From assembly GCA_937125225.1 (NCBI GenBank), contig CAKZLE010000031.1, forward strand, positions 40,889-104,888: a DNA stretch of 64,000 nt. Direction: 5' to 3'. The notes under the pieces were generated by a model, which was given only the letters and a program-made list of their open reading frames with translations, had not been told where the DNA came from and did not search any database. Shown in pieces: positions 37,528-47,044 of the stretch (position 1 is the first letter of the stretch; every line of letters starts with the position of its first letter). Source of the DNA: an uncultured Spirochaetia bacterium. GTDB taxonomy: Bacteria > Spirochaetota > Spirochaetia > CAKZLE01. The position numbers and the translations under genes were made by a program.

Positions 37528-38066
37528 GATGCAATCTCCTTATTTCGCCATACCAATGGATAATCTTCAGCTACAGGCTTTCCTAATAATTCTCGTATCT
37601 GATAATAGAAATAGTAGATCTGAGTGATCATCATGATGATCGCAGAAAGAAACAGTGGGACGGAATAATAGAATCCTTTCCCGATATTGAGTGGGAGTGC
37701 AGAGGTTCGTGTCTTGTTCTGGATAGCAATCGAACTTGGCAGATTCAATAACATATAGATCAATGCCAAGAATATGAATACGGTAGCTATGAGTCTGAAT
37801 CTTTGCTGCCCTTTTTCTGAAAGGAACTGAGAGAAGGTCTTGACGGTCACATGAGAACGAAGCATCAAGGCAACATTCCCGCAGAGTGCTACGATCCAAA
37901 TAAACTCACCGATGGCAAATTCCTGTACCCAGATGATGGAGTTGTTGAAAACATATCTCATGACGATCTCTGAACACATGAGAATTACCATAATGAGGAT
38001 GAGAGCTCCACAGGTCCATATTTCAATGTTCATGATGCCTTCCAGGGCTTTCTTCACATTCTTCAT
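37524..38066 (-). CDS. TRAP transporter small permease (DctQ-type)
   Basis: About 180 residues with four membrane segments, and the block VQEFAIGEFIWIVALCG typical of DctQ. The start is set at ATG 38066 (MKNVKKAL) with AAGGAG five bases upstream; a longer frame from 38093 begins inside the end of the isomerase-like gene and has no site. The isomerase stop codon is directly adjacent. Confidence 0.92.
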   Translation of the reverse strand: MKNVKKALEGIMNIEIWTCGALILIMVILMCSEIVMRYVFNNSIIWVQEFAIGEFIWIVALCGNVALMLRSHVTVKTFSQFLSEKGQQRFRLIATVFIFLALIYMLLNLPSSIAIQNKTRTSALPLNIGKGFYYSVPLFLSAIIMMITQIYYFYYQIRELLGKPVAEDYPLVWRNKEIAS

Positions 38067-38068
38067 TC

Positions 38069-39523
38069 CTACTCCTTGGGGATGGTAATACATTCAACAC
38101 CAAAAGATTGGGCGATGAATTCGATATCTTTTGCATGATGCCCGATTCCCAGAGCAAAGTGATGTGTTGGGCCTTCGGCCATCCATCTCTTCAGGAACGT
38201 CACCAGATCCGGTTGGAACAAGGCATGGGTATTCGTATTCCCTGTAGAGGGTATCCGTCCCCCGACAGAAACCCCTTCTGCGATAATGAACTTAAGTTCA
38301 TTTTGTTTATTGATGGTTATTGCCAGCATGGTGATCGGACCTTCTTTAATATTAAATTCAACACCGGCCCCAGATCCAGGTTTACCATGGTATTTCTTCA
38401 AAAATCTAAGAACAGGTTTACTTTGTGCAATATTGATATGATGAGGACCATCATGTCCGACGAGAACAGTACCTTTATGAAAGTCTATCGGATGGAACTC
38501 TGCAAAGCTCCCTCCGATCTCAAGTCTATCCATTATCAACATGGCCAGACAGGTCTTAAGATCAAACTCTCCACACATGGGAAATCCTGCAGAGGTAAGA
38601 AGTGAATTCCCGACTATCAGGTTAGTCATGACCCTTCTCATCTCTGAACCGGCCTCTCCCTCGTAGTAGTAGGCAAAGCCTGTGAGATCACGTTGATCGA
38701 TCAAGGTCTCAAGGGCAACAGCAACCTGTGCACTGAAGATGATATCACTGGTATTCACCTTATCTGCTAGATTATCAACACCCGGTTCAGGTGTATTGAA
38801 AAAGGAGAGAATCCGTTGTTTCATTGCTTCGGTCTTTGCCGGGTCAGTATGCTTGAAATTCTGGTATATCTCTTCTGCCTCCATAGGAAGAACATGACAA
38901 CCAAAGGTTTTCGTAAGAAGAGCAGGATCTACATGCATATCATACATGGTTTCCAGAACCCTCCCGATATAGCCGATGTTCGCACATTTCAGATCATGTA
39001 TAGCATGAGCTGCTCTACAATAATCATCAATCTCCTTCAATGCCACCGTATCGTTATCCTGATACCCGATAATTACATTGGGAATTGGTTTCCCCATCCG
39101 TACTGCGACACTGCAGAATTCTGGGACAGCACAAATATCATCATTACAGAGCTGAAGGAAGGTTGTCCCATTCTTGTAATCAAAGGCCTTATCCTGCTGT
39201 AGGGCTACAAGAACTATCGGTATAGAAAGCCCCTGAACAATTGGAGCAAAGGTTTCACTCGTAGCATAAGTCACCATTCTAATGAAGAGAAGATCTATAT
39301 CATGTCTCTTTATCTCTTTTAATGCGTGGTAGGCTTTCTTTGAATCATCAACAAGGCCAAGATCACAGACGGTGACCCCTTTGTCTTTCAGAATATCGGC
39401 AAATATGGTCATTTTTGATTCCATGACATCAAGGAGACCATCAAACTGATCCCAATAGGTTTTATGACCGACTCCAAGTATACCAATATTAGCTGTTAGC
39501 GGTTTACGTCTAGGAACTATCAT
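38069..39523 (-). CDS. L-fucose/L-arabinose isomerase-like protein
   Basis: A 484-residue paralogue of the protein at 22159-23595: GVGHKTYWDQFDGL, TGFAYYYEGEAGSEM, GHDGPHHINIA, YHGKPGSGAG and THHFALGIGHHAKD match block for block. It probably isomerises an aldose, or acts on a related compound; the substrate differs from the first copy, since it is linked to a TRAP importer and a different regulator. GGAGG is ten bases before the ATG. First gene of the operon 39523 to 35211. Confidence 0.83.
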   Translation of the reverse strand: MIVPRRKPLTANIGILGVGHKTYWDQFDGLLDVMESKMTIFADILKDKGVTVCDLGLVDDSKKAYHALKEIKRHDIDLLFIRMVTYATSETFAPIVQGLSIPIVLVALQQDKAFDYKNGTTFLQLCNDDICAVPEFCSVAVRMGKPIPNVIIGYQDNDTVALKEIDDYCRAAHAIHDLKCANIGYIGRVLETMYDMHVDPALLTKTFGCHVLPMEAEEIYQNFKHTDPAKTEAMKQRILSFFNTPEPGVDNLADKVNTSDIIFSAQVAVALETLIDQRDLTGFAYYYEGEAGSEMRRVMTNLIVGNSLLTSAGFPMCGEFDLKTCLAMLIMDRLEIGGSFAEFHPIDFHKGTVLVGHDGPHHINIAQSKPVLRFLKKYHGKPGSGAGVEFNIKEGPITMLAITINKQNELKFIIAEGVSVGGRIPSTGNTNTHALFQPDLVTFLKRWMAEGPTHHFALGIGHHAKDIEFIAQSFGVECITIPKE

Positions 39524-39718
39524 TATTTGTCTGCCTCCAATTTAAGGATATGCCCAAGAGATTCAGGCGTCAAATGGTTTTTGTTGTATTTTACTTGTAT
39601 ATTTATTGCTATATTTTATTTATAATTCTTTTATCTATAATTATATAATTATTTTTCTTTGTTTTTATATTTGTTTTTCCTTGTTGTAAGACAGCGTTTC
39701 TGGTGGTATAGTGGTCTC

Positions 39719-41602
39719 ATGAAGATGAAGAATAAAAGGCAGAAAGCGATTCTAAAGGATCTGCTCTCTGCAAAGGCTAGGACCGTTAAAGAGTTGTTAC
39801 AGACTCTAGATATCAGTAGAGAGACATTAAGAAAGGATCTTATGTATCTTGAAGAGGCAGGCTATCTCATCAGGTCTTTCGGATCAATACAGATCAATGA
39901 ATCCTGTAGTACTGAATCCCTCATCGAGATGGGGCTTCTTCAAAAGAGCAGACGTCTTGAATTACTTGAACAGGAAATGAAGGATGGTAATGATAAGCGA
40001 GTATCATATCTGTCAAGCAAATATCATGTTACTACTGAGACAATACGATCTGATCTTAAAGAGCTTGAGAAGAATGGGGTACTCATTCTCAAGCATGGAT
40101 CAGCAAAAGGGATAATCAACAGAACAAGAAATATCCAGAATAATACTCAATCACTACCTCTCCATATACAAAAACTTGGCAGACAGGCCTTTCTTCATGT
40201 ATCTGCAGGAGAGACTATATTCCTTGATGGAGGGGATGTTTGTCGTTTCATTGCCATGCAGATTCCCCCTTTCACGAAGATCACCATCATCACAGACAGT
40301 CTGACCATTCTCAATATACTGACAGAAAAGAAATATGAATATCCTATTAAACTCATACAGGGGTATCTTGCATCAGATGGGGTCACTATGATCTCTGATA
40401 ATCCAGAACAGTTATCTGGATTTAGTATCGATAAATCTTTTCTCTCATTTATGAGCTACTCTTCAAAAAGATTCTACCTTGAACAATCTGAGAAGTATAC
40501 GACCCTCTCTGCAATAGCGAAAGCTTCCAAGAAAATATACATGATCTTAGACTCCGCAAAAATCGGAAAGAAGGGAGAGTGTGTATTTGACTATGCCTCC
40601 TTTGAAGATAAGGTCGTAGAGATCCTGATAGATGATGGGACCTCCTATGAGAAATTAAAATTAGAGTTTCCAGCTCGTTACCCCCTGGTAGTCTGCGGCA
40701 TCGACTACTCAATACGAGTTGCAAAGGGAGAGAAATGGCGTATAGGACTACTGATCAGTAGAAATAGGAATCAATTCATCAAGACTGTTCATGATGGGAT
40801 ACTAGAGGCGGCACTAAATACCACTTCTCTCTCGGTAGAAGTAATGGAATGTGAGAATACCTATGAATCAGTCGCAGAGAACCTCGATAAGCTGATTACC
40901 GATGATATTGATATCGTGGTTGATTATAGTCTCTGTACTGAAAGTCTCTATTATGTGGGAGAGATGTGCAGTATCAAGAAGATCCCTCTGATCACGGTAG
41001 ACCTCACAGCTAACAATGCGATCTTCTTCGGTGCTGACAACTTCAAAGCTGGTATGATCGCCGGTGAGAATACTTGTGACTTCGTTATGGACCAGTGGGA
41101 GGGAGTCCTTGATAATGTGATCATTATCGGGAAATACGAGAAATCCCCACCGCACAAGATAAGGATATCGGCTACTTTGGACTATTTAAAAAAGAGAGAT
41201 CTGATAGAGCCGTCTCACATCTATGCAGTTGATTGGGATGAGACCCAGCAGAAGGCTCCTGACAAACTGTATACGATCCTCAGAGAGAAATATGATGAGA
41301 AGAATATCATCCTGACATTCAGCTTGAAGCATCTTCTGTCATCCTATGAGTATATCTTGAACTGGTGTAATAAAGAGAACACCGTGATCGTTGTACAGAA
41401 TTATTGTCAGCAGCTAGGAGAACTCATGAAGAAACCAGATTCCATCATCCTAGGATGTGTTGATTATGACAGTCCCAATTACGGGAACCAGATTGTATCC
41501 CTGATCAAGAACATCATCATGGGTAAAGAGACAAGCAGATACCAGTATACGACCCTGTCCTGGAAAGATAAAAGCATGATACTCTCAGAACTGAAGTCCT
41601 AG
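39719..41602 (+). CDS. Regulator: two DeoR HTHs, DeoR sensor, PBP-like domain
   Basis: A 627-residue protein from ATG 39719 (MKMKNKRQ); a TTG at 39659 would add a 20-residue hydrophobic tail and has no ribosome-binding site. Four parts are seen. Residues 3-58 are a DeoR-type winged helix (VKELLQTLDISRETLRKDL). Residues about 75-130 are a second one (VSYLSSKYHVTTETIRSDLKEL). Residues about 150-305 are a DeoR_C effector domain (AGETIFLDGGDVCRFIA, TIITDSLTILNIL, KKIYMILDSAKIGK). Residues about 335-620 are a periplasmic-binding-like domain (WRIGLLISRNRNQFIKTVHDG, DIVVDYSL, NAIFFGADNFKAGMIAGE). There is no signal peptide, so it is cytoplasmic. It is divergent from the isomerase/TRAP operon, its likely target. 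Confidence 0.85.
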   Translation: MKMKNKRQKAILKDLLSAKARTVKELLQTLDISRETLRKDLMYLEEAGYLIRSFGSIQINESCSTESLIEMGLLQKSRRLELLEQEMKDGNDKRVSYLSSKYHVTTETIRSDLKELEKNGVLILKHGSAKGIINRTRNIQNNTQSLPLHIQKLGRQAFLHVSAGETIFLDGGDVCRFIAMQIPPFTKITIITDSLTILNILTEKKYEYPIKLIQGYLASDGVTMISDNPEQLSGFSIDKSFLSFMSYSSKRFYLEQSEKYTTLSAIAKASKKIYMILDSAKIGKKGECVFDYASFEDKVVEILIDDGTSYEKLKLEFPARYPLVVCGIDYSIRVAKGEKWRIGLLISRNRNQFIKTVHDGILEAALNTTSLSVEVMECENTYESVAENLDKLITDDIDIVVDYSLCTESLYYVGEMCSIKKIPLITVDLTANNAIFFGADNFKAGMIAGENTCDFVMDQWEGVLDNVIIIGKYEKSPPHKIRISATLDYLKKRDLIEPSHIYAVDWDETQQKAPDKLYTILREKYDEKNIILTFSLKHLLSSYEYILNWCNKENTVIVVQNYCQQLGELMKKPDSIILGCVDYDSPNYGNQIVSLIKNIIMGKETSRYQYTTLSWKDKSMILSELKS

Positions 41603-41748
41603 CCCCCCCGCCCTCTAAGTCTCGATATCATAAACATAAGTAATATTGTTTAAGTAAAGAATGATTATTTCTTATATTCAAACTGATGATCTGACTCTTC
41701 TCTAGGAGAAAATTCCATGATAAGGTTTCGTAACTATTAAGGAAAACC

Positions 41749-42678
41749 ATGGCTGCGATAAAATGGATCGATAAATCAATACATACCCCAGGTAGGACTG
41801 TTCTCACTGAACAGGATCTGACTATCCCTGGTCTTAAGACCTTCGGGAATCATCATGAGAAGAGGGCCTATCAGGCTCTTCCTGATCATTATCATCCAAA
41901 TTGTCTGGAGATCACCTATCTTGACCGGGGGTCGGCAACTTATAATATTGAGAATCAAGTATACACTTTATATCCTGGAGACCTGTTCATCACCCAGCCA
42001 GATGCCATTCATAGCACGAATGAGATACCGCTCTCAATGAATTCGATGTACTGGTTCCAGCTCGATATCAGCGATCCAGACGGTTTTCTCTTCCTTCATA
42101 GAGATATGGGACTTAAGACCATCACACAACTGAGAAACTTCGGGAATTGTAGTCTCTCTTTGAACCAAGCCTTCTATACTCGTATATTCGGTGAGATCTT
42201 CCGCTGTTTCAATTCATCAGATAGACAACAGCAAGAGACTGGTTGCTCTATTCTTCTCTATTTTCTGAAACAACTCGTTGCCAACTCCTCTGCACATGGA
42301 GAGTCTATCAAACAGACTTCAAATATCTTGAGAGTCTTCTACTTCATCAAGAACAATATCAAAGAGGATTTTACTATGGACCAACTCGCAGAGCTCGCCC
42401 ACCTCTCAACATCCAGGTTCAAACAGAAGTTCACCTTAGAGATTGGTCTCTCACCACGTACCTTCATCAATTCAGAGAAGATCACAGCTTCTACCGAATA
42501 CCTCTTAGAAGGTCATAATGTGACGGAGACTGCTTCAGAGTTCAATTTCTCCTCGAGTAACTATTATTGTGAGGTGTTCAAACGATTTCAGGGAAAATCC
42601 CCTACACAGTTTCTCAAAGAGAAGAGAGATGAGAAGAAGATCAACTATATAGATGGGTTCAATCAGATGTTCTTCTGA
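41749..42678 (+). CDS. AraC-family transcriptional regulator
   Basis: A 309-residue regulator with an N-terminal cupin (PDHYHPNCLEITYLDRG, YPGDLFITQPDAIHS) and a C-terminal double helix-turn-helix (MDQLAELAHLSTSRFKQKF and TETASEFNFSSSNYYCEVFKR, KSPTQFLKE). AAGG is six bases before the ATG. It converges on the SGNH hydrolase gene at 42687. It probably controls sugar genes; the CUT2 operon to its right is a candidate, but the direction of regulation cannot be read. Confidence 0.94.
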   Translation: MAAIKWIDKSIHTPGRTVLTEQDLTIPGLKTFGNHHEKRAYQALPDHYHPNCLEITYLDRGSATYNIENQVYTLYPGDLFITQPDAIHSTNEIPLSMNSMYWFQLDISDPDGFLFLHRDMGLKTITQLRNFGNCSLSLNQAFYTRIFGEIFRCFNSSDRQQQETGCSILLYFLKQLVANSSAHGESIKQTSNILRVFYFIKNNIKEDFTMDQLAELAHLSTSRFKQKFTLEIGLSPRTFINSEKITASTEYLLEGHNVTETASEFNFSSSNYYCEVFKRFQGKSPTQFLKEKRDEKKINYIDGFNQMFF

Positions 42679-42686
42679 GAAGATAC

Positions 42687-43328
42687 CTATACGATCTCAA
42701 CGACCTTTTCAGCAAGACTTTCAGCAAATCGCTGATTACTTTCCTTGTCAAAATGCATGAAATCGATTTGATTCGGTGTGACAAAGAGATTACAGTCCAT
42801 GAAGGGCAATCCCAAGTCATCTGCTACGACCTTCTGAAGAGCCGGGAGTCTCTGAGATTTCTCTACACATCCGCTTCCCATCTCATCAGCGATCCATCCA
42901 GTATCATAAAGCCCGTTCTGCATGATGATAGGGGCTACGACCAAGATTCTTGGCCTATCGACCCAGACCTCATCAAGATCCATAGCTTTGACTAAAAGAC
43001 GTTTCAGACCATCTGCACTGTTCTGTGCATTCACAGAGAATCGCTCCTTGCAGTCATTCGTACCAAGCATGATGATAGCCATATCGATAGGCATCTGAGA
43101 CCTAAAGACCGTCACCAGTGAAGAAAGCCCATTCAAGCCTTCTAATAGAGGGTCATCGAAGACAGTCGTCCGGCCCCCTAGCCCCTCTTCAATAACGGTA
43201 TAGGCATCTCCGAGAAGGTTATGCAGTTGGTTCGTCCAACGAATCTCGTCACCGAATCGCCCATCACTCTCAGCGTCATAGCACCAGGTATTAGAATCTC
43301 CAAAACAGAGAATACGTTTATTAATCAT
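42687..43328 (-). CDS. SGNH/GDSL-type esterase
   Basis: About 213 residues: CFGDSNTW with the nucleophilic Ser at residue 10, the Gly block GLGGRTT, the Asn block LGTNDCKE and DFMHFDKESNQRFAE containing the catalytic Asp/His pair. It resembles small acyl-esterases (arylesterase/TAP group) that deacetylate sugars. No signal peptide. The start is placed at ATG 43328; a TTG six codons earlier lacks support. It follows the CUT2 permease after a strong hairpin. Confidence 0.88.
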   Translation of the reverse strand: MINKRILCFGDSNTWCYDAESDGRFGDEIRWTNQLHNLLGDAYTVIEEGLGGRTTVFDDPLLEGLNGLSSLVTVFRSQMPIDMAIIMLGTNDCKERFSVNAQNSADGLKRLLVKAMDLDEVWVDRPRILVVAPIIMQNGLYDTGWIADEMGSGCVEKSQRLPALQKVVADDLGLPFMDCNLFVTPNQIDFMHFDKESNQRFAESLAEKVVEIV

Positions 43329-43365
43329 GATTGTTACTACCTTCAATTCTTATAGTGAGATGATC

Positions 43366-43398
43366 AACTCCGACCTGATCTGAACCAGGATCGGAGTT
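43366..43398 (-). terminator. Stem-loop before the esterase gene
   Basis: AACTCCGA/TCGGAGTT plus inner CCTG/CAGG give a 12-bp stem with one bulged base. It lies between the CUT2 permease (stop at 43426) and the esterase start. There is no U-run, so processing or attenuation is as likely as termination. Confidence 0.5.
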
Positions 43399-43425
43399 CA
43401 TACACACAAAAGGGGGTTACCTTTT

Positions 43426-44415
43426 TTAGTTTCTCTTACGCTTCATATAGGTGTTGAACATGACCGCACCGAACATAAGCGAGCCATTGACCACATACTG
43501 CATGAATTCATTGACATTAAGCAGGGTCATCGAGTTGGCGATCACACCAGTGAAGAGTATCCCGATGAGGGTACCCCAGATCGTACCGATACCACCAAGC
43601 ATACTGGTTCCTCCGATGACGACTGATGAGATCACTGCGACCTCCCAACCTCGTCCGAAACCAAAGGCAGCCGAACGAACCTGAGCAGAATCGATGATAC
43701 CGGCAAGTACACACATGACCTGGATGGAACAGAGGACGAAGAGCCGGGTCTTCCATACACTGATACCGTTCAATCTTGCTGCTTCAGCATTACCACCGAC
43801 TGCATAGATATTCCTACCTAGATCGAGCTTTCGAGATATGAAGTCATAAACGAAGAACATGACTACCAGGATGACTGCAGGAACGGGGATACCGAAGAGC
43901 TTACCAGTACCGATGAATACATACCATTTTGGGAATGCATTCACGATAGGGAATCCTTTACAGATCAAGGCAGCTAGACCATACATGATATTCAACGTTG
44001 CCAGTGATATGATGAAAGTCGGCATATTGAACTTGTCACGAGCCCAGGCATGGAAGGAGCCGAAGAAGATCCCTACTGCAAGAGCGAGCAGGATACCGAT
44101 GAGAGCCCCATATTCGATTGGAATACCATATTCTGCCAGGAACTTTGAAGTCCATGCGACTACGACACCTGATAGGGCTACTTGTGAACCGATGGAGAGA
44201 TCTATCTCCCCAGAGATGATCACAAGACACATACCATAGGCTATGACCCCTTTCATGGCCATATTCCTGAAGATGTTCAGCACATTGTTCTTGGTTAAGA
44301 ACGCCGGAGAGATGATGCTGATACCAACGATCATGAGTAGTAACAGTATCTCGATCATATGGTCTAGTAAAAAGTTATTAGTCTTCCTCTTTGAGAAGAG
44401 TTCAAGTTTCGGCAT
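43426..44415 (-). CDS. CUT2 sugar ABC permease, RbsC-type
   Basis: A 329-residue permease with about ten hydrophobic segments, the EIDLSIGSQVALSGVV block early and the GGTSMLGGIGTIWGTLIG block late, both typical of RbsC-type proteins. Its start overlaps the ATPase stop by one base (44415). Channel for the importer at 44415-46980. Confidence 0.95.
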   Translation of the reverse strand: MPKLELFSKRKTNNFLLDHMIEILLLLMIVGISIISPAFLTKNNVLNIFRNMAMKGVIAYGMCLVIISGEIDLSIGSQVALSGVVVAWTSKFLAEYGIPIEYGALIGILLALAVGIFFGSFHAWARDKFNMPTFIISLATLNIMYGLAALICKGFPIVNAFPKWYVFIGTGKLFGIPVPAVILVVMFFVYDFISRKLDLGRNIYAVGGNAEAARLNGISVWKTRLFVLCSIQVMCVLAGIIDSAQVRSAAFGFGRGWEVAVISSVVIGGTSMLGGIGTIWGTLIGILFTGVIANSMTLLNVNEFMQYVVNGSLMFGAVMFNTYMKRKRN

Positions 44416-45902
44416 TAGATGCTACCCCCCATGCAGATTGCATATAGATCATCAATCTGGAGATCATCAGGGTTTACTTCCCCTATGATCTTACCCAGAT
44501 GCATAATAAGAATTCGATGACAGACTTCCAGAAGTTCTTCGAGTTCCGAAGAGACGAAAAGGCTTGAGACACCTTTTCTCGACTGATCCCACATGATCTG
44601 GAATATCTGACCTTTTGCATTGACATCGATACCCCGGGTGGGTTCATCATACATCATGATTGTTGGCTTGTTATTCAACCAGTTCCCGATGACGACCTTC
44701 TGCTGGTTACCACCAGAGAGGGAGCTGATCGGTGAATTGATATCAGCGATCTTGATCTGCAGATCCTCGATCTGTTTCTCGGAGATCGCCGTCATCTTCT
44801 TCTCATCGATAATATGATTCTTTGAGACCTTATCGATACAGGAATAACAGAGGTTGTTCTTTATCGAATGGATCAGGATGACTCCCTGAGATTTACGTTC
44901 CTCAGGGGTGAGTCCCAATCCCAACTCTTTCATCCGTATGGGGTTCGAGCTCTCGGTGATCACCTTATCCCCGATAGTGATCGTTCCCTCATCGAAGGGA
45001 TCTGCCCCGAAGATACTTCGCAATAGCTCAGTTCTTCCTGAACCAAGCATTCCTGCGATCCCAAGGACCTCTCCTTTTCTCAACTCAAAACTGACATCTT
45101 CATATTTTCCCGATCTCGTCAGGTGTTCTACGGTCAGGACAGGTTCATCATGGACTGGGAGGTCGTCAGGTCTAACACTCGGTGTGACATCACCGAACAT
45201 CATATGTATGATATTCTTATGGCTAAGATCAATCAGCTTCTCAGTCCCGATGAACTTCCCATCACGCAGGACTGTCACCGTATCAGCGATCTCCCAGAGT
45301 TCCTGTAACCTGTGTGAGATATAGATGATGATGACATCCTGTTTCTTGAGCTCTCTGATGACCTCAAATAATCGTTCGGTCTCATGTGAGGCTAAAGCTG
45401 AGGTCGGTTCATCCAACATCAGTACTTTCGGATTGAAGCTCATCGCCTTGGTGATCTCTACGACCTGGCACTGCCACATACTGAGTTTATAGACCTCTGT
45501 ATGAGAATCGATATCGACTTTCATCTTCTTCAGCAGTTCATCGGCCAAACGATAGGTCTTTTCCCAATCTATTATTTTGCCCTTCTTGGGAAGTCGTCCC
45601 AAGAAAATATTCTCTGCTACTGAAAGATAGGGGATGAGGCTCAACTCCTGATAGACTGTGGAGATCCCCTTCTCTCTAGAATCACTAGGGTTACTGAAAT
45701 GTAACTCTTCATCATCAAGAAAGAAATCACCTGCACTCGGGAAGGTCGCACCGGCAAAGATATTTACGAGTGTTGATTTCCCTGAACCATTCTTACCTAT
45801 GAACGCATGGACTTTCCCGCTATCAAAGCTCACATTGATATCATCGAGGGCTCGACACCCAGGATAGTCCTTGACGATTCCTTCTGTTCGTAATATTGAC
45901 AT
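44415..45902 (-). CDS. CUT2 sugar ABC ATPase, RbsA/MglA-type (double)
   Basis: A 495-residue double ATPase. First half: Walker A GKNGSGKSTL (about 36-45) and Walker B VLMLDEPTSAL; second half: GMLGSGRTELL as degenerate Walker A, LSGGNQQKVVIGNW and MMYDEPTRGID. In the first half the signature reads LSMWQCQVVEITKA, in place of the usual LSVGQQQ. It is separated from the binding-protein gene by a 10-bp hairpin. Confidence 0.96.
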   Translation of the reverse strand: MSILRTEGIVKDYPGCRALDDINVSFDSGKVHAFIGKNGSGKSTLVNIFAGATFPSAGDFFLDDEELHFSNPSDSREKGISTVYQELSLIPYLSVAENIFLGRLPKKGKIIDWEKTYRLADELLKKMKVDIDSHTEVYKLSMWQCQVVEITKAMSFNPKVLMLDEPTSALASHETERLFEVIRELKKQDVIIIYISHRLQELWEIADTVTVLRDGKFIGTEKLIDLSHKNIIHMMFGDVTPSVRPDDLPVHDEPVLTVEHLTRSGKYEDVSFELRKGEVLGIAGMLGSGRTELLRSIFGADPFDEGTITIGDKVITESSNPIRMKELGLGLTPEERKSQGVILIHSIKNNLCYSCIDKVSKNHIIDEKKMTAISEKQIEDLQIKIADINSPISSLSGGNQQKVVIGNWLNNKPTIMMYDEPTRGIDVNAKGQIFQIMWDQSRKGVSSLFVSSELEELLEVCHRILIMHLGKIIGEVNPDDLQIDDLYAICMGGSI

Positions 45903-45920
45903 GTTTATTAACCTTACATC

Positions 45921-45958
45921 AGAGCAGGGAAATAAGAATCAACTCAGATCCCTGCTCT
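45921..45958 (-). terminator. Stem-loop between binding protein and ATPase
   Basis: AGAGCAGGGA (45921-45930) pairs perfectly with TCCCTGCTCT (45949-45958), loop of 18 bases, and no U-run follows on the minus strand. It likely protects the binding-protein message or lowers downstream expression. Confidence 0.6.
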
Positions 45959-45978
45959 TTGAAATTGCTAGGAGCGAA

Positions 45979-46980
45979 CTACATTCTTGATTTCATATCA
46001 GCGAGGAACTTCTCAAGACCAGCTTCGTCTCCACGAACTAGTGGTGTTCCTGCGATGATATTGGTCTGACCCATTCCTTCAAAATCCTCACCTTCGATAT
46101 ACTTGATGAGTGATTCTACACTGCTGTAACCAATATTGAACGCATCCTGTCCAGTTACTGCCTGAAGGATGTTCGAATCATCCTGAAGTAGGCTTACGAT
46201 CTGTTCAGACCCATCTGTACCGAACACTACTGTGTCTTTCATTCCAGCATTCTCAACAGCCATGACTGATCCTACCGTACCACCATCGTTGGCAGCGAAG
46301 ACAAAGTCGATCTCAGGATGAGCTGCAAGCATATCACCACATTTTGCGACTGCCATATCCTGTAACCATGCATCCTGGTCAGCAACTACTTCATAATTGA
46401 TTCCAGCCTCTGTCAATGCATCAAAGAAACCAGTCACTCGTGCATTAGCCTGTTCGGGGAACTGTGTCTTGAACTGTATGATCCCAGCTTTCAGAGTCTT
46501 TCCAGCAAGGTCATTATCTTTGAAGTACTTTGCAGCAGCTTCACCTGTCTGATGACAGAAGGAGTAGTTATCTGCAGTATATGCAGCAGCAGCGAAGGGG
46601 AAACTGTCATAGTTGATATTACATACGACCATCTTCAATCCTGCTTCAGCAGCATCACCGAGTGTTGCTGGTGAGATATCATTACTCATAGGAGCGATCG
46701 CGATTCCTGCCACATTCTGTGCAAGATAGGTGTTCACGATATCATTCTCTTTAGACTGATCCATGGTGGTATTAGCAAGGAGAATATCATAACCATATTC
46801 TTTTGCAGCAGCCTGGTACCCTGCAGATACCGTCTTGAAGAACTGATCTTCCTGGAATACTACACCTGCGATAACTTTATTAGCTTCAGCTGAATCTTTC
46901 TGTCCCTGGGCAAAAAGCGGAGTCACGAGTAAGGCTGCCATAACAACACATACGACTAATGTTCTTGAAAACTTCTTCAT
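45979..46980 (-). CDS. CUT2 periplasmic sugar-binding protein
   Basis: A 333-residue RbsB-like protein. Signal peptide residues 1-25, ending PLFAQGQKD. The mature part shows VAGIAIAPMSNDISP, YTADNYSFCHQTGEAAAKYF, DFVFAANDGGTVGSV and VVFGTDGSEQI, the classic family 4 blocks. GGAGG lies nine bases before the ATG. The URO-D-family gene precedes it in the operon. Confidence 0.95.
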   Translation of the reverse strand: MKKFSRTLVVCVVMAALLVTPLFAQGQKDSAEANKVIAGVVFQEDQFFKTVSAGYQAAAKEYGYDILLANTTMDQSKENDIVNTYLAQNVAGIAIAPMSNDISPATLGDAAEAGLKMVVCNINYDSFPFAAAAYTADNYSFCHQTGEAAAKYFKDNDLAGKTLKAGIIQFKTQFPEQANARVTGFFDALTEAGINYEVVADQDAWLQDMAVAKCGDMLAAHPEIDFVFAANDGGTVGSVMAVENAGMKDTVVFGTDGSEQIVSLLQDDSNILQAVTGQDAFNIGYSSVESLIKYIEGEDFEGMGQTNIIAGTPLVRGDEAGLEKFLADMKSRM

Positions 46981-47044
46981 CTTAAAAAACCTCCAGATTT
47001 CTTATATAGCATTTCATAGTTCATGACTATGTTAGAGACGATTA

